A DNA stretch of 64,000 nt from Syntrophotalea carbinolica DSM 2380 (GTDB lineage: Bacteria > Desulfobacterota > Desulfuromonadia > Desulfuromonadales > Syntrophotaleaceae): assembly GCF_000012885.1 (NCBI RefSeq), contig NC_007498.2, positions 1,984,001 through 2,048,000 on the forward strand, read 5' to 3'. The stretch's first letter is position 1. Every line of letters starts with the position of its first letter. A model generated the notes under the pieces. The model was not told the DNA's origin. It saw only the letters and a program-made list of their open reading frames with translations, and did not search any database. A program made the translations under genes and the position numbers. Shown here piece by piece: positions 17,977 through 28,721 of the stretch.

Positions 17977-20900
17977 TTAGTCTTCAAGTTCTCCCTGCGC
18001 CGTTGGCTCCAGGGTCGTATCAAGCTTCCTCCCGCGCCACAGATAGTAGATGACCGGGTAGACCATCAGTTCCATGATCCCCGAGGTCACCACCCCGCCG
18101 ACCATCGGCGCGGCGATCCGCTTCATGACGTCGGCACCGGCACCATGGCTCCACATGATCGGAAGCAGGCCGGCGATAATTACGGCAATGGTCATAACCT
18201 TAGGTCGGATGCGCTTGACTGCGCCGTGGTGAATGGCCTGCACCAGGTCACCCCGGGTGCGCATGCGGCCGTTGTCGCCCCACAGCTTATGGGCCAGGTC
18301 GAGATACAGCAGCATCACCACCCCGGTTTCGGCATCGAGGCCGGCCAGGGCGATAACCCCGACCCAAACCGCAACCGAGGTGTCGTAGCCCAGCAGGTAA
18401 AGCAGCCAAAAAGCTCCGACGAGTGAAAACGGCACAGCCAGGAAAACGATACCGGTCTTTATCAGGCTTTTGGTGTTCAGGTACAGAATCAGGAAGATGA
18501 TGAGCACCGTCAGCGGTATGACCAGCATGAAGCGTTCTTTGGCTTTTTCCATGTACTCGTACTGACCGCTCCAGACCAGGCTGTAACCGGAAGGCAGTTC
18601 GATATTTTCCGCTACCGCCGCTCTGGCTTGCTTGACATAGGTACCGACGTCGATCCCCTTGAGATCCACGTAAATCCAGGCGGTCCGCCGGGCATTTTCG
18701 CTCTTGATGGCTGGCGGCCCCTTGCGGATTCGGATATCGGCGATCTGGCCGATGGGAATATGCTTGCCCCCGGCGATGGGGATCAGTACCCTCTTCAAGG
18801 CCGGCAGATCGTTGCGATAATCCTGCAAATAGCGGATATTGACAGGGTACCGCTCAAGCCCTTCAACCGTCTGGGTCACGTTCATGCCGCCTACGGCACT
18901 CTGAATGATGTCCTGCACATCGCCGATATTCAGTCCGTAGCGGGCGGCCTGGTCACGATCGATCTCGAAGTCCAGATAGTTGCCTCCCACCACACGTTCC
19001 GAGTAAGCGCTCAAGGTTCCGGGCAGGGTCCGCACCAGGGCCTCGATACTCTCGCCAAGATCACTGAGGGTCTGCAGATCCGGGCCCATGATCTTGATCC
19101 CCACCGGCGTCTTGATGCCGGTGGAGAGCATGTCAATGCGGGTCTTGATCGGCATGGTCCAGGCATTGGTCAGTCCGGGAAACTGAATAGCCTCATTCAG
19201 TTTTTCGGTCAACTGCTCCACGGTGATGGTTTCCTGCTCGGCCCAGACCAGGCGCAGCGGTTTTTTCAGCCATTCCGTCCAGTCTGGCCAGCCACTGTAA
19301 AAACGCTCCACCGGCACCTTGCGCCACTGCTCCTCCGGCTTGAGCATGATGGTGGTTTCGATCATCGACAAAGGCGCCGGATCGGTGGCGGACTCAGCCC
19401 GCCCGACCTTGCCGAACACATGATGCACCTCGGGAAATTGCCGGATGATACGGTCGGTCTGCTGTAGCAACTCCTTCGCCTTGGTGATGGAGATCCCCGG
19501 CAAAGTGGTCGGCATGTAGAGCAGGTCGCCCTCGTAAAGCGGCGGCATGAACTCGCTGCCCATCTGCGACAATGGCCAGGCGATGGAAAGCATAGCCGCA
19601 AGGGCCAGCACCAGCGTGGTTTTGCGCCACTTGAGCACCAGGTTGACCACCGGGTGGTACAGGCGGATCAACAAGCGGTTGATCGGATTGGACTCCTCCG
19701 ATTTGATCTTGCCACGGATAAACCAGGTCATGAGCACCGGCACGATGGTGATCGACAACAGGGCTGCCGCGGCCATGGCATAAGTCTTGGTATAAGCCAG
19801 CGGTTTGAATAATCGGCCGGACTGTTCCTGCAAGGTGAAAACCGGTACGAAGGATACGGTAATGACCAAAAGGGAGTAAAATAGAGTCGGCCCTACTTCC
19901 TTGGCTGATTCGAGGATGACCTCGGCCCGCGATTTGTCGGCTGGCGCCCGTTCGATATGCTTGTGAGCGTTCTCGATCATGATGATGGCCGCATCGATCA
20001 TGGCGCCGATGGCTATGGCTATGCCGCCCAGGCTCATGATATTGGCATTGATCCCCTGCCCCCCCATGATGACGAAAGCCATGAGGATTGCCACCGGCAA
20101 GGTAAAGATGGCCACCAGGGCGCTCGGCAGATGAAAAAGAAACAAAGCCGTCACCAGGGCCACCACGATACTTTCTTCGATCAATTTTTCCTTGAGGGTA
20201 TCGACAGCCCGTTCGATAAGTCCCGAGCGGTCATAGGCGGTTTTGATATGCACCCCTTCGGGCAGGCCCGCCTGCAACTCTTCCAGTTTCTTCTTGACGT
20301 TTTCGATGGTTTTCAGAGCATTTTCGCCGTAACGCATAACAACGATGCCACCGACGGTCTCGCCGCGACCATCGAGTTCCGCCAACCCGCGCCGCAGTTC
20401 CGGTCCGACGCGAATCTGGGCCAGGTCCCGCAAAAGAATCGGCGTTCCTCGACCATCAGTACCGACGACAACATTTTCCAGATCGGCGACCGACTGGATA
20501 TAGCCGGGACCGCGCACCATGAATTCGGTTTCCGCCATTTCCACCAAACGTCCGCCGACATCGTTGTTGCTGCGCTGGATGGCCTTTTTGATCTGCGGAA
20601 TGGTGATGTGGTAAGCCAGCAGGCGGTCGGGATCGACAGCAACCTGGTACTGTTTGACGTAACCACCGATACTGGCCACCTCGGAGACCCCTTCCACGGC
20701 GGTCAGCTCATAGCGCAGAAACCAGTCCTGGATCGAGCGCAGCTGCTGTAGATCATGCTTGTCGCTCTCCAGTGTGTACTCGTAGACCCATCCGACTCCG
20801 GTGGCATCGGGCCCCAGACTTGGCGTCACTCCCCGTGGGAGTTTGCCCGAGGCATAGTTGAGGTATTCGAGCACCCGGGAACGTGCCCAGTAGAGATCGG

Positions 20901-21201
20901 TACCGTCTTCGAAAATGACGTAGACAAAGCTGTAACCGAAAAATGAATAACCCCGCACGACCTTGGCCTTGGGCACTGCCAGCATCTGGGTGGTGAGCGG
21001 ATAAGTCACCTGATCCTCCACCACCTGCGGCGCCTGTCCGGGGTATTCGGTGAACACGATCACCTGCACATCCGACAGGTCGGGGATCGCATCGAGCGGT
21101 GTGTTCTTCAGAGCGTACAACCCGCCGACGATGAGAAACACCGTCAGCAGAGCCACCATGAATTTATTGCAAATCGACCATTCGATAATTTTTTCGAGCA
21201 T
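17977..21201 (-). CDS. cusA: CusA-type RND heavy-metal efflux transporter
   Basis: 1074 residues, the usual size for heavy-metal RND pumps. The N-terminus reads MLEKIIEWSICNKFMV, then NTPLDAIPDLSDVQVIV, the CusA/CzcA hallmark. Two groups of transmembrane helices and two periplasmic porter loops are visible, with GGIAIAIGAMIDAAIIMIEN in helix 4 and SLLVITVSFVPVFTL after it. The pump uses proton flux to move Cu(I)/Ag(I) from periplasm to outside together with CusB and CusC. It follows cusB with a heptamer-repeat spacer (21216-21330) and precedes the YtkA-like gene. The Cu/Ag specificity is inferred from the neighbours. Confidence 0.93.
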   Translation of the reverse strand: MLEKIIEWSICNKFMVALLTVFLIVGGLYALKNTPLDAIPDLSDVQVIVFTEYPGQAPQVVEDQVTYPLTTQMLAVPKAKVVRGYSFFGYSFVYVIFEDGTDLYWARSRVLEYLNYASGKLPRGVTPSLGPDATGVGWVYEYTLESDKHDLQQLRSIQDWFLRYELTAVEGVSEVASIGGYVKQYQVAVDPDRLLAYHITIPQIKKAIQRSNNDVGGRLVEMAETEFMVRGPGYIQSVADLENVVVGTDGRGTPILLRDLAQIRVGPELRRGLAELDGRGETVGGIVVMRYGENALKTIENVKKKLEELQAGLPEGVHIKTAYDRSGLIERAVDTLKEKLIEESIVVALVTALFLFHLPSALVAIFTLPVAILMAFVIMGGQGINANIMSLGGIAIAIGAMIDAAIIMIENAHKHIERAPADKSRAEVILESAKEVGPTLFYSLLVITVSFVPVFTLQEQSGRLFKPLAYTKTYAMAAAALLSITIVPVLMTWFIRGKIKSEESNPINRLLIRLYHPVVNLVLKWRKTTLVLALAAMLSIAWPLSQMGSEFMPPLYEGDLLYMPTTLPGISITKAKELLQQTDRIIRQFPEVHHVFGKVGRAESATDPAPLSMIETTIMLKPEEQWRKVPVERFYSGWPDWTEWLKKPLRLVWAEQETITVEQLTEKLNEAIQFPGLTNAWTMPIKTRIDMLSTGIKTPVGIKIMGPDLQTLSDLGESIEALVRTLPGTLSAYSERVVGGNYLDFEIDRDQAARYGLNIGDVQDIIQSAVGGMNVTQTVEGLERYPVNIRYLQDYRNDLPALKRVLIPIAGGKHIPIGQIADIRIRKGPPAIKSENARRTAWIYVDLKGIDVGTYVKQARAAVAENIELPSGYSLVWSGQYEYMEKAKERFMLVIPLTVLIIFLILYLNTKSLIKTGIVFLAVPFSLVGAFWLLYLLGYDTSVAVWVGVIALAGLDAETGVVMLLYLDLAHKLWGDNGRMRTRGDLVQAIHHGAVKRIRPKVMTIAVIIAGLLPIMWSHGAGADVMKRIAAPMVGGVVTSGIMELMVYPVIYYLWRGRKLDTTLEPTAQGELED

Positions 21202-21215
21202 AAAAACCGTCCTTA

Positions 21216-21330
21216 GTCATTGGTCATCTGTCATTGGTTAAATGCCAAAAGCCCCGATCATCGTTGTTTAAACAAATGACCAATGACAAAGGACAAATGA
21301 CGATTTTCCTGAAAAGACAAATGACGATTG
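21216..21330. repeat. Inverted heptamer-repeat element between cusB and cusA
   Basis: The left arm is four 7-base units of the form GTCATTG / GTCATCT / GTCATTG / GTTAAAT (21216-21243). The right arm is ACAAATG / ACCAATG / ACAAAGG / ACAAATG (21272-21299), with two more units at 21317-21330. The arms are complementary in kind, and they flank a 28-base core. The element fills the intercistronic gap of the efflux operon. Confidence 0.7.
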
Positions 21331-21334
21331 ACCC

Positions 21335-22837
21335 TTATTCAAACAGTGCCTCGAGATCTTCCTCCGGCATATCGTGCCCGGCATGATCCTCGGACGGCGA
21401 AGACTCGGTTGTTTTCGGCTCCAGCATCTTCTGGATCGCCTCGCGCAGTTTGCTTTCCGAATCGAACAGGAACTGGGCGCTGGTCACCACCGTCTCCCCT
21501 TCCAGAAGCCCCTGGGTGATTTCGGTGAAACCTTCCTGATCCTGTACGCCGGTCTTCACCTGGCGCGGCTCGAACTTACCGTCACCCAGAGCGACGAACA
21601 CCGTCTGTTTCTCTCCGGAATTGAGCACGGCTTCGCTCGGCACAGCCAAGGCATCCTTGACTTCCATACCATGAATCCGCACATTGACGTACATGTCGGG
21701 TTTGAGTTCCAGACCGGGATTGTCGAATACGATCCGTGCCTTTACCGTACGGGTCTGGGGCTCCACATAGGGATAGATATAGTCGATGTTCGCCTTAAGG
21801 GATTGGCCGCCTACAAAAGGCAGGATCACTTCGGCCTCCTGCCCCGTCTCGATCCAGGGCAGTTCGTATTCGTAAATATCCGCATAGACCCATACTTTGG
21901 ATATATCGCTGATCTGAAAAAGCTCCTGACCGGCCTTGATAAACTGGCCGGGCATGGCCATCTTCATAGTCACCACCCCCTTGGAGGGAGCGTAGAGGGT
22001 CAAGGTTTTGTGCACCTTTCCGGTTTTTTCCAAACGGCTGATCTGCCGTTCGCTGATGTCCCAATAACGCAGGCGTTGGCGGGCCGCCGTCAACAGACGA
22101 TCGCCCCCGGCAGCAATTTCTTCAAAGGAGCTGTTTTTCAGCGCATCCCTGTTTCGCAGGGCCAGCAGATATTCCTGCTGGGCCGAAACCAGTTTGGGGC
22201 TGTAGAGTGCCAACAGCGGCTGCCCGTTCTTCACCATCTGCCCGGTTTCGTCGACATACAATCTCTCGATCCAGCCGTCGACTTTGGCGTTGATGGAGGT
22301 TACCTTCGGCTCGTCATATTTAATGGTGCCGACTGTGCGGATCTTGCGATGCATATGGCGACGTTCCGCTGAAGCCGTGCGCACCCCCATGTTCTGGGCA
22401 GTTACCGGATCAATGGCGATGGTCGCGCCGCTTGGGGCCTGGTCTTCATAGACCGGCACCAGGTCCATGCCCATGGGCGATTTACCCGGCTCGTCGCGGA
22501 TGTAGGTCGGGTCCATCGGCGCCACCCAGTACTTGATCTTGCGTTCTCCCTTGGGCTTATCGCCCTGCGGCACATCTGCGGCCTGCATTTGACCGGTGGT
22601 TCCCGATTTGACGGGGGTGAGAGCCATGCCGCAGATGGGGCAGTCACCCGGTTCATCGGTAATGATCATCGGGTGCATACCGCAGGTGTATTGCTGCCTG
22701 GCGATTTGAGTTCCTTCGACGTCGTGAGATGCATGCTCCGCAAGGGAGCCCGCCCGGTGCACGCCGTACCAGACACCGCCGACGGAGAGAAAAACGAAAA
22801 GGAGGATAAAGAAAAACCGTTTCTTTAAAGGAGTCAT
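21335..22837 (-). CDS. cusB: CusB-type periplasmic adaptor with two heavy-metal-binding domains
   Basis: 500 residues. An N-terminal membrane anchor ([17 protein letters not shown]) is followed by two short metal-binding modules. The first is [22 protein letters not shown]; the second, [28 protein letters not shown], has methionines in place of cysteines. The membrane-fusion core then runs from [19 protein letters not shown] through the coiled-coil segment to [20 protein letters not shown]. It links CusA to the outer-membrane channel and passes metal. AAGGA precedes ATG 22837. It lies between cusC and cusA on the same strand. Confidence 0.92.
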   Translation of the reverse strand: MTPLKKRFFFILLFVFLSVGGVWYGVHRAGSLAEHASHDVEGTQIARQQYTCGMHPMIITDEPGDCPICGMALTPVKSGTTGQMQAADVPQGDKPKGERKIKYWVAPMDPTYIRDEPGKSPMGMDLVPVYEDQAPSGATIAIDPVTAQNMGVRTASAERRHMHRKIRTVGTIKYDEPKVTSINAKVDGWIERLYVDETGQMVKNGQPLLALYSPKLVSAQQEYLLALRNRDALKNSSFEEIAAGGDRLLTAARQRLRYWDISERQISRLEKTGKVHKTLTLYAPSKGVVTMKMAMPGQFIKAGQELFQISDISKVWVYADIYEYELPWIETGQEAEVILPFVGGQSLKANIDYIYPYVEPQTRTVKARIVFDNPGLELKPDMYVNVRIHGMEVKDALAVPSEAVLNSGEKQTVFVALGDGKFEPRQVKTGVQDQEGFTEITQGLLEGETVVTSAQFLFDSESKLREAIQKMLEPKTTESSPSEDHAGHDMPEEDLEALFE

Positions 22838-22906
22838 GCTTTAATCCTTTATATAAACAATCAAGGTAGAGGGGCACCTGCTGTAAAAAGCAAATGCTAA
22901 ACCGGC

Positions 22907-23027
22907 CTCACGCTCGTTCGCTTTGCTCACTCAAGCCGCAAAGCCGCAAAGAACGGCAAAAAGCAAATCCTAAAGGGTTTTCTTGGCGACTTTGCGTCTT
23001 GAGCGACTGTAAGAAGCGGGCGTGAGA
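22907..23027. repeat. Intergenic inverted-repeat element (type B) between cusC and cusB
   Basis: The left end carries CTCACGCTCGTTCGCTTTGC and then two AAGCCGCAAAG-like repeats. The right end carries ACTTTGCGTCTTGAGCGA and GCGGGCGTGAGA. The ends are imperfect inverted repeats of each other. The same building blocks recur at 52087-52185, marking a dispersed non-coding family. Confidence 0.65.
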
Positions 23028-23066
23028 TAGCCTTTGAATTTTCAGTTTGTCCATTGTATTTGCCCT

Positions 23067-24389
23067 CTATTCCTGAGAAGCGAATGTCACCCCCACCGCC
23101 GCTTCCAGCCGGGCGACGCTACGCTCGTGGTCACTCAGGGCACGCTGATAATCTATCTGATAACGATAAAGGGTCATCAGCCCATCGAGAAGATTGAGAA
23201 AATCGGTATCACCGACCTGATAAGCCGCCAGGCTTGCTTCAAAACTCTGTTGGGCCTGGGGAATGACGCCCGTTCGATACAACGTCACCAGATCTCGGTC
23301 TTTCTTCATTCGGGCCACCTGGTCGATAATCGTGGAATCGACCCCATTGCGCATGTCAGCGAGCTGGCTCCAGGCCATGCGCAGAGCCGAATCCGCTTCG
23401 GCGACCTCAGCCCGCCGCTTGGCCTGCCACAAAGGCAGATTGATACTCACCCCGGCTGAAATAAAATCGCTGCCTGCGGCCGGATCTCCCGGTACCTCTT
23501 CACGGACCCGATACCCTGCGAAAACATTGAAATCCGGATAATAATTGAGTTTGGCTAATTTGCGCTGCGCCTTATAACGGTCAATCATCGCTTCATAGGC
23601 GGCAAATAGAGGTCGATGGGTGCGAGACAAATCGGATAACCGGTTTATCTCTGCATCGATCTCCGTAAGAGACAAATCATCGGGCAACGACAACGTTGCA
23701 TCAATAGCTCGGCCCAGCAATCTGTTAAGATCGGACAGCGCCGAGATGCGCTGTTGCTCCAGGCTAAAAAGCTTATCCTGAAGCTTCGATCGTTCCACCT
23801 GGGCTTTAAGCACATCCTGCTGTAAACCGGTTCCAACGGCGTAACGGGTTTCCGTCAGACGAACGAAATCCTTCAAAAGGGTGATATTTTTGTGCGTGAT
23901 ATCTATGGCCTGTTCTTTAAAATAGAGTTGATACCAGGCATCCTTGACCTGCTGAACCAGACGCAGGCGGGCATCATCGTAAACGCCCCGATACCATAAT
24001 GCCTGTTGTTCAGCCATTTCTCCCTTGGCCGCCAACTTACCCGGGAAAGGAAACATCTGCGACAGCTGTATTTCCTTGCCGGTCATAGGGGTCTCATCAT
24101 CGGCAAAACTGTCTATGGGATAATTTGATAATGCGAAGCTCAAACGCGGATCGTCCAGACTGCGGGACGGAATGACCCGATGTTCATACATTTCCCAACG
24201 CGCTTTGGCGGATTGCAACTCCGGGTTATTGGCCAAAGCCTCTGCAATCAGATCACTCAACAGGCTATGATCGTTTTCGGTGGCAACAGCACCTGACGGG
24301 TTCGTTTCCAGAGCTGTGACAGGTGTCACCGCCAGCATGGACAGAACCCCTGCCAACAGCACCCCAACCGATTGAATCCCGATTTTCAT
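23067..24389 (-). CDS. cusC: Outer-membrane efflux channel (TolC/CusC family)
   Basis: 440 residues from ATG 24389, which has AAAGGAGGG upstream; the frame extends to 24428 without a better site. A signal peptide is seen (VGVLLAGVLSMLAVTPVTA). Two TolC-type repeats follow: LIAEALANNPELQSAKARWE with SRSLDDPRLSFAL, and later DLSRTHRPLFAAYEAMIDRYKAQ with NLPLWQAKRRAEVAEADSAL. The family forms the trimeric outer-membrane duct of RND pumps. It is first of the three cus genes on this strand, after the Cys-rich leader protein. Metal specificity is inferred from its partners. Confidence 0.88.
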   Translation of the reverse strand: MKIGIQSVGVLLAGVLSMLAVTPVTALETNPSGAVATENDHSLLSDLIAEALANNPELQSAKARWEMYEHRVIPSRSLDDPRLSFALSNYPIDSFADDETPMTGKEIQLSQMFPFPGKLAAKGEMAEQQALWYRGVYDDARLRLVQQVKDAWYQLYFKEQAIDITHKNITLLKDFVRLTETRYAVGTGLQQDVLKAQVERSKLQDKLFSLEQQRISALSDLNRLLGRAIDATLSLPDDLSLTEIDAEINRLSDLSRTHRPLFAAYEAMIDRYKAQRKLAKLNYYPDFNVFAGYRVREEVPGDPAAGSDFISAGVSINLPLWQAKRRAEVAEADSALRMAWSQLADMRNGVDSTIIDQVARMKKDRDLVTLYRTGVIPQAQQSFEASLAAYQVGDTDFLNLLDGLMTLYRYQIDYQRALSDHERSVARLEAAVGVTFASQE

Positions 24390-24499
24390 GGATTCCCTCC
24401 TTTGAAGTATTTTCGAAAAACACTTCATTAACTATAGCCCTGATTGCTGGAAATACGAGGACTTGCGAGCATAGTACCGATGCTTATTGAGGGTTCAGC

Positions 24500-24517
24500 T
24501 GTACTATTTTAAGTACA
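24500..24517. promoter_or_regulatory. Perfect 6-6-6 dyad upstream of cusC
   Basis: TGTACT, six bases, then AGTACA. It lies 111 bases upstream of the cusC start in a 355-base interval (24390-24744) that holds no gene. It could be a regulator site; there is no direct support beyond symmetry. Confidence 0.3.
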
Positions 24518-24744
24518 ATCTGGAAACCATCGAACCGGTGTCCACACAGCCTCAAGGAGGCTCCGTCATAAACCAAAGAATGCGTCTATAACCGAATCAT
24601 GGAACATCTGTTTTTAAGGGTTATCGTAAGAAAAACTATTACCTGTAAGAGACAGGTAGGCGGTCTCCAAAAATCTTCACCAGGTAAATATGTAACCACC
24701 ATGGTTCGAATTCATTGAACCGGCGCCATCAGGTTTGGCTGGAA

Positions 24745-25137
24745 TCAAATCAGAAAGGAGCAAATGCGGAGAAAGACAGAAGGGGTACCACCAGCGCCAT
24801 AAGATAGCACCCGGGTAAAATATACCTCGTGAATTTCAGCAAACGTGTGCTTGGATGGGGTAATGCCGATGCCGGCATCCATGAGTTGGAGGGCATCTAT
24901 TTGTATTTTCTGCCCGACAGCAGCCGGTTGCAGAGCGTCGGCAAGCAACTCTTTCGAGCAATGATGGGTCCATTTCGCAACACCCTCTACCCCCGAGCGT
25001 TCGTTTTCCACCCTCTGACAACAAGACGCCAGAGGTGCGTTACTCTTCATTTCGCAGGAATGCACTTTGGCACCGAAAACCCCGACCGGAAAAAACAGGG
25101 TCAAAAGCAAAAACGATGTAATAAAGCGCAGCAGCAT
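24745..25137 (-). CDS. Small secreted Cys/His-containing protein, first gene of the copper block
   Basis: 130 residues from ATG 25137, chosen because TGAGGA lies 9 bases upstream; a TTG at 25152 overlaps that site. A signal peptide (FITSFLLLTLFFPVGVFGA) is followed by a short mature region with His26, Cys28, the pair Cys39-Cys40, and WTHHC at 56-60. The pattern suggests periplasmic metal binding, but I do not recognise a family. It is the first gene after the dyad promoter at about 25.2 kb and precedes cusC, so it is probably co-regulated with the efflux system. Confidence 0.6.
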   Translation of the reverse strand: MLLRFITSFLLLTLFFPVGVFGAKVHSCEMKSNAPLASCCQRVENERSGVEGVAKWTHHCSKELLADALQPAAVGQKIQIDALQLMDAGIGITPSKHTFAEIHEVYFTRVLSYGAGGTPSVFLRICSFLI

Positions 25138-25207
25138 GTCGCGAATCCTCAAAAAATCAGGTCTTAATCAAACCTGCAACCCACAAGAATTGCAGGTCTG
25201 CAATTAA

Positions 25208-25246
25208 ATTAAACACTAGCTTTGCTAGTGTTTAATGTCAATCCTT
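25208..25246 (-). promoter_or_regulatory. Copper-block promoter with a perfect 13-bp dyad in its spacer
   Basis: On the minus strand TTGACA is followed after 17 bases by TAGTGT. A perfect inverted repeat with 13-bp arms and a 3-base loop occupies the spacer and the -10 region (25208-25236; arms ATTAAACACTAGC and complement). Repressor or MerR/ArsR-type binding here would control the leader protein and cus genes. The same hairpin could act as the terminator for cysK, which ends at 25287. A second small inverted repeat, ACCTGCAA / TTGCAGGT (25172-25197), lies in the leader. Confidence 0.6.
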
Positions 25247-25286
25247 ATTTGACAGAAACAATAAACAATCACTTTTCCCTAGACAT

Positions 25287-26213
25287 TCAATCACTGAACA
25301 ACTCGGTAGACAGGTAGCGCTCTCCGGTATCGGGTAGGATCACGACAATCTGCTTGCCCTGATTTTCAGGCCGCTTGGCTATCTCCAAAGCTGCACAGAG
25401 GGCCGCTCCTGAAGATATACCTGCCAAAACGCCCTCTTCTCGAGCCAGACGGCGTGCTGTCTGCAGAGCCATTTCATTGCTTATTTTGATGACCTCATCG
25501 ATAACGGCCTTATTCAGAACTTCAGGTACAAAACCAGCGCCAATACCCTGGATCTTATGCGGGCCGGGAGGGCCACCGGAAAGCACCGCCGAATCCTCAG
25601 GTTCGACACCCAGCACCTGAATGTCAGGTTTACGCTCCTTGAGAACTTCACCAACGCCGGTCAAGGTGCCCCCTGTGCCGATGCCGGCGACCAGAATATC
25701 GATTCTCCCGTCGGTATCGCTCCAGATTTCTTCGGCGGTGGTCCTGCGATGAATCTCCGGATTGGCCGGATTGCGAAACTGCTGTGGAACAAAAGCATGC
25801 TCTATCTTCGACGCGAGCTCCTCCGCCTTGTCAATCGCCCCCTGCATTCCCAACCCTTTAGGGGTAAGCACAACCTCAGCCCCGAAAGCAGCTACCAGGT
25901 TACGGCGCTCTACACTCATGCTTTCAGGCATAGTCAAAATCAGGCGATAATTCTTCACTGCAGCCAGCATAGCCAGGGCGATGCCGGTATTACCACTGGT
26001 CGGTTCGATGATGACCGAGTCACTTTGCAATATCCCTTTATCTTCAGCGTCAAGGATCATACTTAATGAGGTTCGATCCTTGACACTGCCTCCGGGGTTG
26101 AACGCTTCAAGTTTGGCCAGCACCTCAGCTCCGCCAGGCGGGTTAATCCGGTTCAACCGCAAAAGCGGCGTCCCGCCAATCAACTCGATAAGGCTGTCAT
26201 GGATATTTGCCAC
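25287..26213 (-). CDS. cysK: Cysteine synthase (O-acetylserine sulfhydrylase)
   Basis: 308 residues, a normal length. The PLP lysine is Lys45 in NPGGSVKDR; the substrate loop is EPTSGNTG (70-77); the phosphate loop is [13 protein letters not shown]; and the late motif is GISSGAAL. The enzyme makes cysteine from O-acetylserine and a sulfide donor in the cytosol. It starts at GTG 26213 with AAAGGAAA upstream. It lies 76 bp downstream of metY on the same strand, so the two are likely co-transcribed. With the ThiS-like and HesA-like genes nearby, a protein-bound thiocarboxylate could be the sulfur donor, as for CysM/CysO; this is inference. Confidence 0.95.
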   Translation of the reverse strand: MANIHDSLIELIGGTPLLRLNRINPPGGAEVLAKLEAFNPGGSVKDRTSLSMILDAEDKGILQSDSVIIEPTSGNTGIALAMLAAVKNYRLILTMPESMSVERRNLVAAFGAEVVLTPKGLGMQGAIDKAEELASKIEHAFVPQQFRNPANPEIHRRTTAEEIWSDTDGRIDILVAGIGTGGTLTGVGEVLKERKPDIQVLGVEPEDSAVLSGGPPGPHKIQGIGAGFVPEVLNKAVIDEVIKISNEMALQTARRLAREEGVLAGISSGAALCAALEIAKRPENQGKQIVVILPDTGERYLSTELFSD

Positions 26214-26289
26214 GATATATTTCCTTTCCGGTAATATTGCCTTTACCCGCTCAAGACAAGACGATCATTATGGTTCCGATCCTGGCTCT

Positions 26290-27612
<1,323 letters not shown>

Positions 27613-27788
27613 TCATATGAATGCTGTTTATTCGGGAATCAACCCGCCCAAACCGTCAATTTCCGCCACATATCTTTCATCGGTCGATGCGCCAACACCG
27701 TTGTGGCGATCCATTTCGACCATGATGCTGTACCTGATGCACCTTGCTCAGGATTTTATTTTGAGTATTTCCATGGATCTTTCTTTAC

Positions 27789-27800
27789 TACATATATGTA
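27789..27800. promoter_or_regulatory. Palindrome TACATATATGTA upstream of metY
   Basis: A perfect 12-base palindrome, about 210 bases ahead of the metY start. It lies in the 321-base gap between hesA-like and metY, which otherwise contains only the hesA terminator. A regulator site is possible; support is symmetry alone. Confidence 0.25.
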
Positions 27801-27842
27801 TTTAAGTAAATGCCTTATTGACCTTTTTACTCAAGTTAATCG

Positions 27843-27888
27843 TGAAAAAATTGCCGGAAGTCTTTCACCTTGTGCATGGACTTCCGGC
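27843..27888 (-). terminator. Terminator of the thiS-hesA unit
   Basis: GCCGGAAGTC (27853-27862) pairs with GACTTCCGGC (27879-27888). On the minus strand the stem is followed by AATTTTTT. It lies 13 bases beyond the hesA-like stop, so thiS-hesA ends here and metY-cysK must have its own promoter. Confidence 0.88.
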
Positions 27889-27900
27889 TCGCAGAAATCG

Positions 27901-28719
27901 TTAGAAAGGAACCTCCACCACCTCCATGTCGAGCAGGTTCAGATGCAATTTGCGATGACGCAGGGAATCCCCTTCGTCGATCAGGACCTTGCACGCTTCC
28001 GCCACCTGAAAACTGGCAGCGACTCCAGGAGTAAAGGAAGGATTGCCAAGTTCGGATTCCACCCCACTGCTGTCTTGAAAACGGCTATAAATCTTTTGCA
28101 AAGTCGTGTCACCGGGATACTGGGTAGCAACATGTCCGTACCACCCGGCGATGGCGCCATGCACCAGAGGGATCCCGGATTTACCGCAGATATTGGCCAG
28201 TGCAAGCCGAGCCGGAACATTATCCACCGCATCCACCACCACATCGGCACCTGCAACCAGCTCAGCCCCGTTCTCCGCACCGAAGGCCGCACGCACCGGA
28301 ATCAGGTTTACCGCCGGATTGATATCCGTTATCCGGTTTGCGGCGACATCGACTTTGGCATGACCAAGCAGACGTGGAGAAGATAGCAATTGCCTGTTAA
28401 GGTTGTGTTCCTCAAAGGTATCGGGATCGATGGCGGTAATCTTGCCCACCCCGAGACGCGCCAACTGCTCGAGAACATAGCCGCCCAATCCGCCGCAACC
28501 GATAACCACGGCATGGCTTTGAAACAGCCGTAATTGCTGTCGGGTGCTGATCATATTGCGATTACGCTGATAACGTGCCGGAAGCAGTCCAAGCTCGAGA
28601 ATCGCTTTCTCGACCTCCGCAATGGAGAGGCCATAGCGTTCCGAGGCAGCCACCTGGCTCGCCCAGCTTACCAGGTCGCCCTGCACCGAAGCCTTAAGAA
28701 AATGGATCAAATCCGCCAT
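27901..28719 (-). CDS. HesA/MoeB/ThiF-family E1-like adenylyltransferase
   Basis: 272 residues from ATG 28719, with GGAGGAGG six bases upstream. A helical N-terminal extension (about 70 residues) precedes the E1-like domain: VIGCGGLGGYVLEQLARLGVG nucleotide loop, DPDTFEEHNLNRQLL, GHAKVDVAANRI and DVVVDAVDNVPARLALANIC. No paired CxxC zinc motifs are seen. The family adenylates the C-terminal Gly of a ThiS/MoaD-like carrier before sulfur transfer. It starts 2 bases after the stop of the ThiS-like gene, so the two are translationally coupled partners. Confidence 0.88.
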   Translation of the reverse strand: MADLIHFLKASVQGDLVSWASQVAASERYGLSIAEVEKAILELGLLPARYQRNRNMISTRQQLRLFQSHAVVIGCGGLGGYVLEQLARLGVGKITAIDPDTFEEHNLNRQLLSSPRLLGHAKVDVAANRITDINPAVNLIPVRAAFGAENGAELVAGADVVVDAVDNVPARLALANICGKSGIPLVHGAIAGWYGHVATQYPGDTTLQKIYSRFQDSSGVESELGNPSFTPGVAASFQVAEACKVLIDEGDSLRHRKLHLNLLDMEVVEVPF

Positions 28720-28721
28720 GA

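Noticed and set aside
24703-24722. TRNA-like T-arm sequence GGTTCGAATTC
   Set aside because: No acceptor, D or anticodon arms can be drawn around it; it is a small hairpin.
24390-24744. Gene in the gap between the Cys-rich protein and cusC
   Set aside because: No frame with a ribosome site or recognisable sequence; only dyads were seen.
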